Assembly: GCA_009746045.1 (NCBI GenBank)
Contig: RPFO01001524.1
Span: 2,501-66,500, forward strand
Length of the DNA: 64,000 nt
Direction: 5' to 3'
Origin: Mesostigma viride
Taxonomy: Eukaryota; Streptophyta; Mesostigmatophyceae; Mesostigmatales; Mesostigmataceae
Within the stretch, counting starts at the first letter, position 1; every line of letters begins with the position of its first letter. The position numbers and the translations under genes are program-made. The notes beneath the pieces were generated by a model. The model was given only the letters and a program-made list of their open reading frames with translations, did not search any database and was not told where the DNA came from. Shown in pieces: positions 48,401 to 60,959 of the stretch.

Positions 48401-51400
48401 AAAACACCATTACTTCCCATGTTCCTCACTATCCTTCCCTTTTCTTTTCTTTTCTTTTCTTTTCTTTTCTTTTCTTTTCTTTTCTTTTCTTTTCTTTTCT
48501 TTTCTTTTCTTTTCTTTTCTTTTCTTTTCTTTTCTTTTCTTTTCTTTTCTTTTCTTTTCTTTTCTTTTCTTTTCTTTTCTTTTCTTTTCTTTTCTTTTCT
48601 TTTCTTTTCTTTTCTTTTCTCTTGTGTTCTTTCATAATGATTTACTTTCCATGCTCCTCGCTACCCCTCCCTATCGTTTTCTTCCCTAACCTTCCCTGTT
48701 CTTTTTTTTCCTGACCAGTTCTTCCCGGTATCTTGTCTCGTCTCGTCTCTTCTCCCTGGCCTGCAGGAGGTGACCGTGTCCACCCACGTTGCCGCCGCCG
48801 CCACCGTCGCGGCCGCCGCCACCACATACCTCCCCACCTCCCCCCGCGCCAACTTCTGGTCCGTCTTCCGCCACCCGTCCCACCGCGTCCCAGACCATGC
48901 CTCCCACCACGCATCGCTCCACGCGCCAGGCGCCCGCCTGGGCCCCACGACCGCGACCCAAGAGGACAAGAGCACGGCGGAGGCCGAGGGGAAGCTGGTC
49001 CTTGACGACGGCAGCCTGAGAGACGAAACCAGCGCCCCTAGCTCGAACGACGACAGCGAGGGCTCCGCTAGTGGCACCGGCAGCATGACCTCCGACAGTA
49101 GCTCCGCGGCGATTCTCTCTCGCATCGCCGACACGCGGGTCTGCCGCGCCCACCGCCAGGACCCTGTCATCCACACACCCCTGTCCCCCCGCTGCCGGTG
49201 CCCACTCGTCGCGGGGAAGTACGCGTCGTGTGCGGATATCGACCGCCCCGCGGTGACCTACGTGATGGACAGTCCCGGATCGGCCGACGTGCTCAAGTCC
49301 CTGGTGGCGCGCATCGATGCGCTGCCGCAGGCCACGGAGATCGTGATCAGGAACAGCCGGCTGTCGCACAAGGCCGCGACGACGGTGCTGAGGGACCTGC
49401 GGCCGGGGCCACCGGGCAAGGGGGTGGGGAAAGGGGGCGGCAAGAAAGGGGAGGGGAAGTCGGTCGGGCTATTCCGGTCGCCGCTCGCGGGGATTTTCTT
49501 GGTGTATGGGAACGCGCACGGGCGAGGTGGGACGAATGGCGCGCTGGCGAGGCTAGGGGAGGGCGCCACGGTGGTCGTGCTCCCAGCCCCCTCCGCCAGT
49601 AGTAGCAGCAGCAGCAGCAGCACTGGCAGGGGAGGAGCATCCGCGTCGCCTCATGCTGGCCGAGGAGCTGCTGGCAAGCACGCAGCCGTGGGCGCCGGCC
49701 AAGTGTTCACCCGCTCGCAGCTGTTCTCGCAAATGGCCTCTCAGGATGAATGTCGTGCCGCGGGTGGGCTTGATATCTCCTTCATCATCCAGTATTTCCG
49801 CCGCCCCGCAAACATCCCGGGAATCGTGCGGCGCCTCGCGCGCGTGGCGTCGTCCGGGCATCATCGGATCGAGGTGCTGGTGAACAACGACAGCGGCGAC
49901 AACGTGGACGTCTGGCTCCGCGAGATGCAGCACGCCAAGGTGGACCACTGGCTGGTCGTGGCGGACAACTTGCACGAGATCCGGGGGTACAACCGGCTCG
50001 GGCGCATGGCGTCTTCGCCGATCCTCGTGTTCATGCAGGTGAGCAAAGTTGAACCGGTTGGAGGCGGGGGTTGAGGGGGCTGGGTTGGGGTGGGTGGGGC
50101 TGGGGTTGACGGGCCTGGGATGGGATGGATGGGGCTGCGGTTGGGAAGGGGGTGGAAAGGGGATGGGTTTTCTCTATGCACTTCCTGCTTGTTCATGGGT
50201 CCCTCCCTCCCTCCCTCCCTCCCTCCCTCCCTCCCTCCCTCCCTCGTCCAGGTTATATTCCTTCCTACTCGTCCCTTTCCTCCATCCCCACAATCTCCTG
50301 ATGCATTCTTCTGCTCATTCACCCTTGTGTCTGCCTGCCTGCCGGGCCATCCCTTCAACCCCCACCCATCACACACCCCACTAGGACGACGACCTCCCCC
50401 CCAACGACCCCAAGTGGATGGACCCCTTCCTCAAGCTGATGGCCCAGAATGCACGCCTCGCGCTGCTGGGCGGCTTCACCGGCACGCAGCAGGGCGGGCC
50501 CTTCACGGGCAAGTACGGCAAGGGGCGGACTAAGATCCCGCACGCCAAGCCCATGGGCATGCGCCTCATGTTCACCACATTCCTCAATATGGGGCCCTTC
50601 ATCACGCGCCGAAACACGTTCCTGCAGCTGGGCGGATTCAACCTCAACTTCAGCTGCCCAGGTAGGCCGCCCCGAATCCCCAGCATTTAACTCCCAAGTC
50701 TCGCAGAGGTAGTGTTCCTACCCTAAATCCTTTTTTCCCGCATTAGACTCCAGCTTTGTTGGATGTAGGCTGGATGTGGGTTGGATGTAGGTTGGATGTA
50801 GGTCCAGCGGACAACCACCAGCACCAGCGCTGACACGTAAACAATGTAACTGATGAGGTCGCCCTGACACTTAGGCGGCGCAGCACGTACACAATGCGGC
50901 GTTAGTCAACCATGGGCCAAGGGGTGCAAACTAGTGACGATGCTCGCACAACCTGTGAACCTGTTGCATTTGCATGCGTCCCTGGTAACTGGTGAATACA
51001 TTTTTCAAAAGGTGGTTGGTCACATATCAAGCTGGGGTGTGGCCCTACTGCTTTTATTTCCTCTACAGTTTTGATTGTCCTTGTATGCACCCTGATGGAG
51101 CTCAAACCTGGAGACCCCCTACCCTCTAATTACCCGTTGGACTCGCAAGAACCAAACCAAGCCCAGCCAGGCTATGCGATCCAAGCCAACACATATAGCG
51201 GGTGCGTCCACACCAGCGTTCCCAACACCGTACACCCCTAACCACATCCACGCTCGCAACCACCCACACCCACACTCACTACATCATAAACCAACAGTGC
51301 ACCCTTTCCTTGACTGCTCGCATTCTCAACCGCCACTCCTTCCACCCGCAACCGCAACTACACCCACCCGCGACGGCTTGCACCCGCACCTGCGATTCCA

Positions 51401-51421
51401 CACACACGCACACACACTCAC

Positions 51422-51490
<69 letters not shown>

Positions 51491-51943
51491 GCGACTGCTT
51501 GCGCCCCGCAACCAACCCCAACCACCCCACAACCAACCCCGCTCACTCCGCAACCAACCCCATCCACCCCCAACCACCCCGCAACCAACCCCAACCACCC
51601 CCATCCACCTGCAGGCGAGCCCGGCATCGGCTTTGACTACGAGTACACAATGCGCTGCTGGTACCACGGGTACCACGCTGCCGTGGTCGACCCTGGGTTC
51701 AGCTACCACGTGGGCGACTGGGCGCGCTCGGGCACGCGGAGCAGTCGCGCGGCGTACCAGCGCCGGTCGGTGATCGAGACGCGCAACACGCGGTACATTC
51801 GCGCCATGTACGCGGGGTTCTACGTCAAGCAGGGCGACCAGGCCAAGCCGCTGCAGAACATGGAGCCGAGGGAGAGCCTCAAGGGGGTGAATGTGCTGGT
51901 CACGCACGCCAATGATGAGATCCACCCGGATTGGAAGTACTGA
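45417..51943 (+). CDS. Type II membrane GT-A (GT2-like) glycosyltransferase, 5 exons
   Basis: Exons 45417-45578, 45761-45883, 48767-50038, 50385-50661 and 51615-51943 sum to 2163 nt, 720 residues; phases are 0,0,0,1. Exon 1 encodes a short cytoplasmic tail and one membrane span (GAAALSLLVIVGWLAL), a Golgi-type signal anchor. Exon 2 (41 codons, EASIDPHSEALRWLAAADEP) is inferred from splice sites and phase. The catalytic part has a DxD-like metal/nucleotide-sugar motif at the exon 3/4 junction (LVFMQ-DDDLPPNDPKW), GPFITRRNTFLQLGGFN, and the acceptor-side block GEPGIGFDYEYTMRCWYHGY. These fit a GT-A fold enzyme. The donor sugar and acceptor cannot be told. Ser/Gly-rich insertions occur in exon 3 (about residues 330-400). 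Presumed site is the Golgi lumen, possibly for wall polysaccharide or glycoprotein. Confidence 0.8.
46350..46535 (+). repeat. 39-bp minisatellite in GT intron 2
   Basis: The unit contains GGTGCTGGCTCTTGTGGTCG and CTACACTCACGACAGTGTA; about four to five copies, the first slightly longer. Confidence 0.95.
46820..47705 (+). repeat. (CTTTC)n pentanucleotide array
   Basis: About 175 CTTTC units with few variants; one slip near 47410 shifts the register. Flanks match those of the array at 48440. Confidence 0.98.
47731..48409. mobile_element. 679-bp MITE with TTA target-site duplication
   Basis: About 65-bp imperfect terminal inverted repeats: CAGTGTTTTCACACTAGGGG at the left, and the complement of TGGTGTTTTAACACTAGGGG at the right. 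TTA flanks both ends (47728-47730 and 48410-48412), as PIF/Harbinger elements make. The homologous flank at 48631-48650 (ATAATGATTTACTTTCC) shows the empty site with a single TTA. There is no coding capacity. A 14-bp internal hairpin (GAAGTTGGCGGAA) is at 48187-48232. Confidence 0.88.
48440..48622 (+). repeat. (TTTTC)n pentanucleotide array
   Basis: About 36 TTTTC units. The array and flanks are a tandem relative of 46790-47730. It lies 145 bp upstream of the GT exon 3 acceptor on the sense strand. Confidence 0.98.
50206..50245 (+). repeat. (CTCC)n array in GT intron 3
   Basis: About ten CTCC units, about 140 bp upstream of the exon 4 acceptor at 50384. Confidence 0.95.
51408..51490 (+). repeat. 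(CA)n dinucleotide array in GT intron 4
   Basis: A mixed ACACACTC stretch followed by about 30 CA units, then CAACCCC-type repeats up to the exon 5 acceptor (51614). Confidence 0.97.
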
Positions 51944-52015
51944 CGGTAGCCGAATCGGATGCCCAATCGGAAGTACTGACGGCAGCCCCATCGGGAGCCC
52001 GATCGAAAGTAGCGA
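51944..52015 (+). repeat. Echo of the GT gene's last codons and stop
   Basis: The gene ends GGAAGTACTGACGGTAGCC; GGAAGTACTGACGGCAGCC recurs at 51969, and CGAAAGTAGCGAACG a further 30-36 bp on. Confidence 0.75.
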
Positions 52016-52344
52016 ACGATGTAGCTTCGGAAGGCAACTGCCATCGGGCGTTTCCCAAAACTAAAGGACAAAGGGGGAGGGGGAGGGGGGGAGAAAGAGG
52101 ACAAGGCCAATAAGTGCCATCATCCTGTAGGGCACAAGGAGGAGGAGAGGAGGTAACAACGAGAAGGGAACAACGTCTTTCCTTTGGTTACCCTTTAGGT
52201 GGGGAAAGGCTGACATTGCCCTTAGCCAGTATAAGGATGATCCGTCGCAGTCACTGTGCGGTCACTGTTTGCGGGGATGTGTCGACCATGGTGCAGTCTT
52301 TATCGATTTTTGTGGCTGCCGGCCGCTAGGTGGACGCTGGCGGA

Positions 52345-52548
52345 TCCTGTTTCCCTATTCCAGTCTTCCTAGGCTTGATCCTGTTTCCCTATTCCAGTCT
52401 TCCTAGGCTTGATCCTCTTTCCCTATTCCAGTCTTCCTAGGCTTGATCCTGTTTCCCTATTCCAGTCTTCCTAGGCTTGATCCTGTTTCCCTATTCCAGT
52501 CTTCCTTGTCTTGATCCTGTTTCCCAATTCCAGTCTTCCTAGGCTTGA
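52345..52548 (+). repeat. 34-bp minisatellite, about 6 copies
   Basis: Unit CTTGATCCTGTTTCCCTATT plus CCAGTCTTCCTAGG. Very regular. It lies about 400 bp downstream of the GT stop codon. Confidence 0.97.
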
Positions 52549-54237
52549 TGAGGGTGACCCCTCCTCATGAGGGGTCGGTCTTGCCCAGTTCTAGAATAAC
52601 TGGACGGGGACCATTCTTCAGACACAGCCATGTGAGTTTCGCTCGTTTAAAGCATCATGCAAAAGGGATTGTGCGAGCAGGCCGGCTGGCTACGCATGCT
52701 TGTGTTGCTGGCTGGGCCTGTCGCTACCCATGGGTAGATCACGGCTTCTGGTGCAAGGTCACGTCTGGCCACTGCGCAATGCTTCCAACTATTAGCACTG
52801 ACAGCTGTTTGTGGCCCTAACACAGGCATATCCTGTTCCTCAGGTGTTAATTGTGCGCAGCCTCGGCGGTTGGGATTGGGCCGCTGGGTGGGAAGCACTC
52901 CCTGGGAACGCAGCGGGCCGTGCTTTAAGGCCTGCTCCGCTTACAAAAGTAACTGCTTTACGCGCAGGATGGAGGCTGCTTTGGGACGCGTGCTATACGT
53001 GGGACGGGAGGCTGTCTTTGGGTGGTGGGATGCGGCGGAGGCGTGCCTCCCCGTGTGGGTGCTTTTCCTTTGGGGGGAGTCATTGGCATCAAGGGGAGAA
53101 AGAGCAGGCACAGTCCAGGATGACGAGTGCAGAATGATGGGCTTTCCTGCGTGCATGCCTTGGTGGATCGAGGCAGTTGTTGGGGGAAGAGGGGGGGAAG
53201 GAGGGGAGGGGGTGAGCTGCCAGGCACCGTGTGTGTTTGGTGGGTATGCGTCTGCCACGCTTGGCAGCACTGAATGCAGGGATCATGCATGTAGGATCAA
53301 GCAAGTGGCCTGGAGGTCAGCTGGACGTCAGCTGAGCAATTTTGGAATATCTGGTCAGCTCTGACCAGATATTCCTCTAGGTTTCAAGACATTGTTGAGA
53401 ATCGCTGTCGTCTTTGAGCTCGATCCCTCACCGACTCCTGCCCCCGCTTGCCTCCACCCGCCCTCATCTACTGTTGAGGGCGGTAGATGAGAGGGCCCGT
53501 CTGAGAGGCCCATCTGCGAGCGCCCTCCATCGGGGGGCTTGTCAGGGTTAGTCTTGCATGGCCTAAGTAAGGTCTGGTGTCATCTTGGCGTAGTTGGCAT
53601 ACATCACGAGCACTTACCAGGCAGAAAAACGACGATGCTGGATGGGATGGGAAGATAGTGCTGGGATCCTATTTATAAACCTTGTATCGCCTTCTTGAAT
53701 ATTTTTCTAATTCTTTTACGGGCTTTTCATGCAGACAGTGGCGCTGTTGTCGGGTTACCTACCCTAGGCTGTCGCGAGTGTGCCCCTGAGCAGCTGGGGA
53801 TGGCCGGCAGAGTATGACTTTAGTGGAAATTATGCTGCTACGCCCATCATGGTGCCCACATAGGCCGATGGAGTATCTTTTGAGTTGTCCGACCCTTTCC
53901 ACTTGGTTGTAACATAGATTTTCTATATCTGGTGAAAGATGCGTGCATTTCTAAAATAACTAATCAAATAACACATTGCTAATTTTACCCCGACTAGGTT
54001 GTCCCCAGCTCTCAAACTCTCAAATCTCAAGAATTAAATCGTAGGTGAAAATGAAAATTTTGCAAGAGTTTACCGGGGCCCCGTATTTTGGATTCGCCTT
54101 GCGGCACTCGGGCCACGAGCCCTATCTTACGGGCTACCTACGGACTACCTGCGGACTGCATGCTTCAGCTACTAGCCATGCACCTTTAATTGGCCCTTCG
54201 CCGTATCGGGTTGTTGTGTGTCTCGACTACTGATGTC
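52549..54237. other. Intergenic region, no gene recognised
   Basis: Frames at 52545-53364 have no domain. A hairpin-like pair (CCCTCATCTAC / GTAGATGAG) is at 53460-53495. Right of this the LINE endonuclease remnant begins. Confidence 0.5.
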
Positions 54238-55775
54238 TGTGTGTGCCGGGCCCAGCGCCCTTCCGTTTTGGATGCCCAAGTGGTTCATGATTCTGTCAGT
54301 ACGACGGACTCTGATCATTGGCTGGTTTTCACACATACCAGATTGCGGTTATCCGACGTGAAACCGTCGCGACAACTGGGCGCCACAGCCCGACCTTACC
54401 CCAAGGTGCTCCGGCGGGTGCTGAAGGACGCTGACGAGATCATCAGCCGAGGAGAAGGCAGCCGTTGTGTACCAGGATAAATGGCCTGACAGCCTTTGAT
54501 GCCCGGGGCAGCCGACAGCAGTCACACGTCGTCCCGCCGGCCCAAACAATTTTTCAGCGTTTCTGCATTGCCGTTGTGAAGCCGCATCGCTGCCAAGTAC
54601 CACCTGGCAGCGCCTGAGTCCTCGATCCGGCCGCCCCAGGCGCCCCTGCCTCCGCGCCGACCACTCGCGCGGTCCACTGGTCACCAAGTGCTCACCGGCG
54701 GTAGTTGCCGCCTGGCAGATGCTCCGCTGCAAATTATCGCGACCCCACCGCCAAGGCCCGCGCCTGCAGGCATGCAGCCCTGCGGGCCGCCTACCAGCAG
54801 GCTGAGCTAGGAGGCCGACGCCAACCAGATGGTCAAAGACCGGGTGTTAATTCAATGCGCGCTTGCCATGCAGACAATTGTCTCTTTAAAGCACGATATA
54901 GGCAAGGGATTAGACGATGCGGAGGTCAACTACCCTCCTTCAGGCCGCTTCAAGCTGCTCGGCAGTTGGCTTCCCGACTGCGAGGACGACATGACGACAC
55001 GGATCGGCATGGCGTGGGCGCACCTCCATGACCACCGCCGCTGGTGGAGCAACCCCGCCCTACCCCGGATCGTCAAGCGTGACCTCTTCAAGGTCGTCAT
55101 TCTGACGATCCTGACCTACGGCGCCGAGACGTGGGCACTGACGCAGGAGCTGGAGCAACGACTCGACGGCGCCGTCACCAAGATGCTGCGCCAGGCCCTT
55201 AACATCCCCTTTGGTTTGCACATTAGTAATGAGGATTTGTACGCTGATTTGCCCTATGTTTCCCACATTATTAGGCACAGGCCTGCGCCTGGGCCTAGCC
55301 GGGCACCTGGCCCGCACAGATCAGGTAGATACATCAGATAGACTAGCTGGCACCAAGCCCGCCCAGCCTGGGCGATATGTCCTCGATCACCTGGCGTGCC
55401 CCCGGCCGCGCGCGGCAGGGCCGCCACCCGTGGACTTTTCGTGATAGACTCGGCATGGACATGTGCTACACTAGACGTGACGGGCTCACCCCCGGGCAGC
55501 CTCCTGGTTTGTCTGTAATATGGAGGCAGATGGTGCGCAAGGATAGATGGCAAGTAGTGATGAAGGAGACCACCCCCAAGCCTGTGGGGGCTCCGCGTGT
55601 GACCAAGTATATGGCATTCATAGCGATTCGGGCCGCGGTGCCCACACCCCTGTAACTAGGACCTAGATAGCTTATACCATCCATTCCATCCCATGTTCCC
55701 CTCCCACTGAGGACTTATGCTCACGTGACGCAGTCACGTGTCTATTAATCAGTAATTAATTAATTAATAGGCAAG
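54238..55775 (+). pseudogene. Internally deleted LINE: endonuclease end, post-RT region and family B 3' end
   Basis: 54238-54400 reads SVSTTDSDHWLVFTHTRLRL, the C-terminal SDH box of an APE-type endonuclease. The RT catalytic box is missing. From 54829 the frame resumes with GRFKLLGSWLPD, ILTYGAETWAL, LDGAVTKMLRQALNIPFG and NEDLYADLPYV; a frame change near 55275 leads to LGLAGHLARTDQVDTS. It ends with CACTGAGGACTTATGCTCAC, the perfect hairpin CACGTGAC-GCA-GTCACGTG (55722-55740) and a TAAT tail (to 55775). This links the family B 3' end to an APE-type LINE. Confidence 0.85.
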
Positions 55776-56102
55776 GGGGCATGGTTCTGGTACAAGCGCC
55801 TCGGGCATCTGGACGGCCTCGATCCGGGCCGACCCTACTGCCATGACGTACCAGGGGCGCCGGCCCGCGCACGTAACCCTGGCAGTGGACCGAAGCCAGC
55901 TACGCACCTGCAGCTGCGGCCATGCACCGCCGGAGGACGTTGTGGGGACGTACGTACTGCAGCGCGCCGCCCCGCCGCGGCCGTTACAATTCGTTCAAGT
56001 GGCCCGCCGGAGCGGCTGTACAATTTTTCCCAGTGAGCGCGCTGCCAAGTGTACTTGTGGGCAAATTTTTAGGTGCCCCGTCACTTCGAGGTACTAAAAA
56101 TT

Positions 56103-56345
56103 AGGCTACGGTACGAATTCAGCGAATTTCAGCGAATTTTCAGTCGAACCAAAGGAAGTGACGCCAACTACCAAAAAGTTTCCGTTACGAATTTTCAGCC
56201 CAACACTCGCGCAAAATGAAGTGACGGCAACTACCAAAAAGTTTCCGTTACGAATTTTCACTCCCACACGTTTGCACAAGAGGAAGTGACGGCAACTACC
56301 AAACAGTTTCCGTTACGAATTTTCAGTCCCACACTTCGCGCAAAT
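56103..56345 (+). repeat. 64-bp tandem repeat, three copies plus fragments
   Basis: The unit has GAAGTGACGGCAACTACCAA and GTTTCCGTTACGAATTTTCA; starts at 56155, 56218 and 56283. Confidence 0.93.
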
Positions 56346-56648
56346 TTTAGTAGGGCTGCACGCAAGCTACCTTTCAAAATTTTGCGCTAGTATGGAACGC
56401 ATTTCATTCGTCTGGAGGAACGCTGCCCGCCAACTACCCCCGTTCAGAATGTTCCGCCGAAATTTACTTGAGATTTGGAAATCTGAACGTGCGCGCAAAT
56501 TTTAGTAGGGCTGCACGCAAGCTACCTTTCAAAATTTTGCGCAAGTATGGAACGCAATTCATTCGTCCGGAGGAATGCTGCTCGTCAACTGCCCCCGTTC
56601 AGAAAGTTGCGCCGAACTTTACTTGAGATTTGGAAATCTGAACGTGCG
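56337..56648 (+). repeat. 155-bp direct repeat pair
   Basis: CGCGCAAATTTTAGTAGGGC begins at 56337 and 56492; both copies run through AATCTGAACGTG with few differences. Confidence 0.93.
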
Positions 56649-56759
56649 GTTGGAGTTTCGCGGGGAAACCCAAGTTCCCTAGTAATTCACCAATGACGCG
56701 CTTCGAACACTTGTCCGCTAAAACCTAAGCAGCCGCTCCGGCTGGCCACTTAAACGAAA

Positions 56760-57185
56760 CTTGATCGGGCCCGCCCTTGGCGCCCACCACCGCGCCCGGC
56801 CCGCCTGGCCACCCAGCTGGGCCAGCGGCCCAACCAGCGCCCCGGCTCCACCCTCGTCTGCAGCGGACTACCTGCCCCCGGCGCCCGCTGAACGGCCTAC
56901 TAAGTACCAGCCGACCTGTTGGACGGATGTGCGGCATGCCTATACTGCTCCTGCCATTCACCTCCCATGAGGTCAAGGAGGCGGTCCAGCGACTTCGCTA
57001 TGACGCTGCCGGCCACGGGCTCCGAGGCGAGATTCCGCCCGGCCGCGGTCCGGTGAAACTCGTGCCGCAGAGTTCGAGGGCAAGAAGGGGGTAATGCTGC
57101 TCTTTCGCGCGACATTTCATCAACAGTCTGCTGCCGTCGCAACGGCCCCCGTCGGCCTGGCAACACAGCTTCCGCACGATGCTGA
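56760..57185 (+). pseudogene. LINE pre-RT fragment
   Basis: The frame with FTSHEVKEAVQRLRYDAAGH matches the segment before the RT fingers in LINE ORF2 (typically F-x-x-x-E-V-x-x-A-l). Stops and frame changes follow at once. Confidence 0.6.
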
Positions 57186-57199
57186 ATAAAAGCAAATGT

Positions 57200-58100
57200 A
57201 TATTATAAAAATATAATATTACTTACAGCATGCAGAGTGAAATCACTCAAACCAAAGCAAACGCCCAGCTATAAACCTATATACAGAGCCATGTCAAAGC
57301 TCTATACTACAATAATAAGACCATGCAATGGAAACTCCTAACGGGAGGAACCTAATAGCCCTGCTGCACCGCAAAATCAGCCCGCGTACGGCGGAGCATG
57401 ATGTCAGCCATGGCCCGAGTCAGCGCCACCGACAGGCGCTGACGCCAATATGACGTCCCAGGTCCACGCCGACCATGGGGCCCGCTGGCCCTCCAGGTTC
57501 AGCCGGTCCTCCCGGAGCCGGCAACACTCCTTGAAGAAGGCGGAGGTCAGGGGTCCCATGGCCCCGAACTCCTCCAGGACAAAGGGCACCACACGATGGT
57601 GCCCGACGTCGCCAGCAAATGTATACGTCGCCAGCCGACCCCGGCAACTACAGGGGGTTGATATAACCTAGTGCATTCAAAGTGCACCCCAAAAGCTCAT
57701 GGTGCGGCTCATGCAAGACATCATGAACCGCCTGCGAACCTCCCAGCTTGGCGGCCACCTTGATCAGCAAGGCTCTGAAATCCGGGCTTCCGGCAGGCCG
57801 CAACACAGTACAGGCGCTCTTCGCCTTCGCCTCGTCAGTGCATGGAGGACATGCACTGTCTCCAACCTGGCGAGTCCCCTTTGCGCCTCGTGTCCAGTGG
57901 TGGACTTCAGCTTTCCACTCGGTTTTTTGGCCTGAGCCGTGGCACATCCTCGCTCTGTTTCGCGGATCCACCCCACCCCTTCATTGCGGTCGAATTTGCA
58001 ACCTGGATGAAGGGCCCACATGCACCGGCCTCGGTGCGCTCCGTAATGATTATGGCGCGCAAGCGGTAATTGCATGCGCATGCATGCTCGCATTGTGGGC
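57200..58100 (-). pseudogene. LINE C-terminal fragment, minus orientation
   Basis: On minus, SACPPCTDEAKAKSACTVL resembles the cysteine-containing C-terminal segment of LINE ORF2 and is followed by VVPFVLEEFGAMGPLTSAFF, then LSVALTRAMADIMLRRTRAD before a stop near 57355, and an AT-rich end (57190-57230). The frames are broken. No RT box is seen. Confidence 0.55.
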
Positions 58101-58199
58101 AGGGAACCCGCGGTGCCGGGTTGTTCCTACGCGTCAACCAGTACCGGGCTTAGCACCATGCAGTACTGGCACAGCGGGGCTGACACGGAGATAAGGCTA

Positions 58200-59340
<1,141 letters not shown>

Positions 59341-59419
59341 GGGCCGGTTAATACTATATGTTCAACTCCCCATGCAACGGCTACGCCCAAGCAAGCTGAC
59401 CCCATAGTTCGGGGTCACC

Positions 59420-59640
59420 CTCGTGAAACGTAGGGGATGCTCATGCAAGTGTTCCCTCATCATGCATGGCCGGGAGCTATGGCCGACCTACCTCCAGCTC
59501 CGGCAGACCAAGGCGGGGCAGCCGGTGTACTGGAAGGGGGCGGCCATCTACGTCGGCCACAAGCCCTGGCAGGCGACCCCCCCCCCCCCGCGGCCCCAGC
59601 GACTCCAGACGCCCCAGCTTAGGGGAATACAGCAGTAGTA
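59420..59640 (+). pseudogene. Possible LINE ORF1 fragment
   Basis: GRELWPTYLQLRQTKAGQPV and YWKGAAIYVGHKPWQ resemble the short Trp/Tyr-rich block in ORF1 products of algal and plant LINEs. A C run and stop follow. Weak evidence. Confidence 0.35.
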
Positions 59641-59824
59641 GTGCAGAATAGATAGACCGTGGCCATGTACATGTACGCCTCCTAGAGGCACTATCCCAGC
59701 TAAGCCCCGCGCTTTATTTAATCATGTACATGTGTGCCTATGATGTGCCACACTCCAGACGATGCATAGCCTTATTTAGTAATGTTGTGCCCATGCAGGG
59801 AGTCACTCTCTGCTGAGAAGCCAT

Positions 59825-60072
59825 GCCATAGCTCTTGTATAGCCATGATGATCTTCCCCCTCACAGGCATGCTCCCCCTTACCCGGGCATAGCGTGATAG
59901 ACCATGAGGGTGCGGGTGCCCTGGTGCACCTAGAGCAAGTGTTGTTTACATTCCCACCCTTGCAGGAAGTAGCTTAGAATGTATTATAGGCCCATATGCC
60001 CCTTCTCAGGGCTATGTGCTACATATACTCCCAACGGAGTTATGTTCCTAATTAATTAATTAATTAATGCAT
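59825..60072 (+). mobile_element. LINE 3' end fragment, family A
   Basis: Nearly identical to 5302-5552: CTCTTGTATAGCCATGATGA, GGGCATAGCGTGATAGACCA, CCCTTCTCAGGGCTATGTGC, then the ACTCC-CAAC-GGAGT hairpin and an AATTAATT tail (60050-60068). Confidence 0.85.
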
Positions 60073-60328
60073 GGCCGAATGCAAGCCACAGTTGCCAGCA
60101 ATTTCAACACGACTCACTCAGAGGAGCTAGAGTCTGACATCGATCGACTGTGGGCACACTAACTTGAAACCAAAGTGTGCAGGGGCGGGTATGTACATGC
60201 GGGTGCGCATCGACTGAAAAGAGGCCTGCTGAGCATAGCCCTAGTATAGTATGCTGTACTGTATATATTAAATTACCTAGGCTGCCCGGCCCTGTAACTG
60301 AAACTAGATTAATTAAGTAATTAATCGA

Positions 60329-60885
60329 GCTAGTCTCATTAGAAAAAATAATTACACAAAAGTTTCAACAAATATCGTCTGCATCTTTTATACTTTAAAC
60401 TTTTGTGTAATTGACGCTATTGGCGAGAAACCGGTCCACGGTAGCAGAAAGGTACCTTTTGGCGAATTAATTATTTTTTTGCCCAAAATGTTTCGGATTC
60501 CGACCGATTTCGACCCCAATCTTCCATTTTGGACCAAGGTTTGGCTTTTTCATGGCAGATCCTGACTCCCCTCACCGAGATCTATCGATTCCGCTACTTA
60601 TACTTGAGATCAGACCACCCTACCTCGTACTTGCCATACTCGACTTTGGCTTACTTGGCGTAAGAGAATGACGTTAGAGCCATTTTGCCAGTCTCGTAAC
60701 AAGTCTATCACCTGGTCGGAAAAGGACTTTCACTACCCGAGGGCAGATTTGGAATTCCCTTGGAGAGATCTGTCGATTGCGCTAGTCAAATTTAATTTTG
60801 GGGTCGATCTCCGAGGCCCAGTTTCCTTGCGTGGACCGGTTTCTCGCCAATAGCGTCAATTATTTTTTCTAATAATGAGATTAGC
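60329..60885. mobile_element. Fold-back element with a nested 54-bp palindromic insert
   Basis: The inverted ends share AGAAAAAATAATT, and GACGCTATTGGCGAGAAACC continues to GGTCCACG. The left arm is interrupted by ACACAAAAGTTT...AAACTTTTGTG (60354-60407), flanked by TAATT on both sides; the right arm is intact. There is no coding potential. Confidence 0.75.
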
Positions 60886-60957
60886 ATAGTACTCCGTGGC
60901 ATGCCTTCGGGTATGACACTCAAGAGTACTTACTTACTTACTTACTTACTTACTATA
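60879..60957 (+). mobile_element. Hairpin-ended element end (family D), copy 2, with TTAC tail
   Basis: GATTAGCATAGTACTCCGTG then CATGCC-TTCG-GGTATG (a UUCG-type tetraloop hairpin) then AGAGTAC and (TTAC)n. Compare 22595-22644. Confidence 0.6.
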
Positions 60958-60959
60958 GC

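Noticed and set aside
52870-53364. A 164-codon plus-strand frame
   Set aside because: No domain recognised, and overlapping frames on the other strand are equally long.
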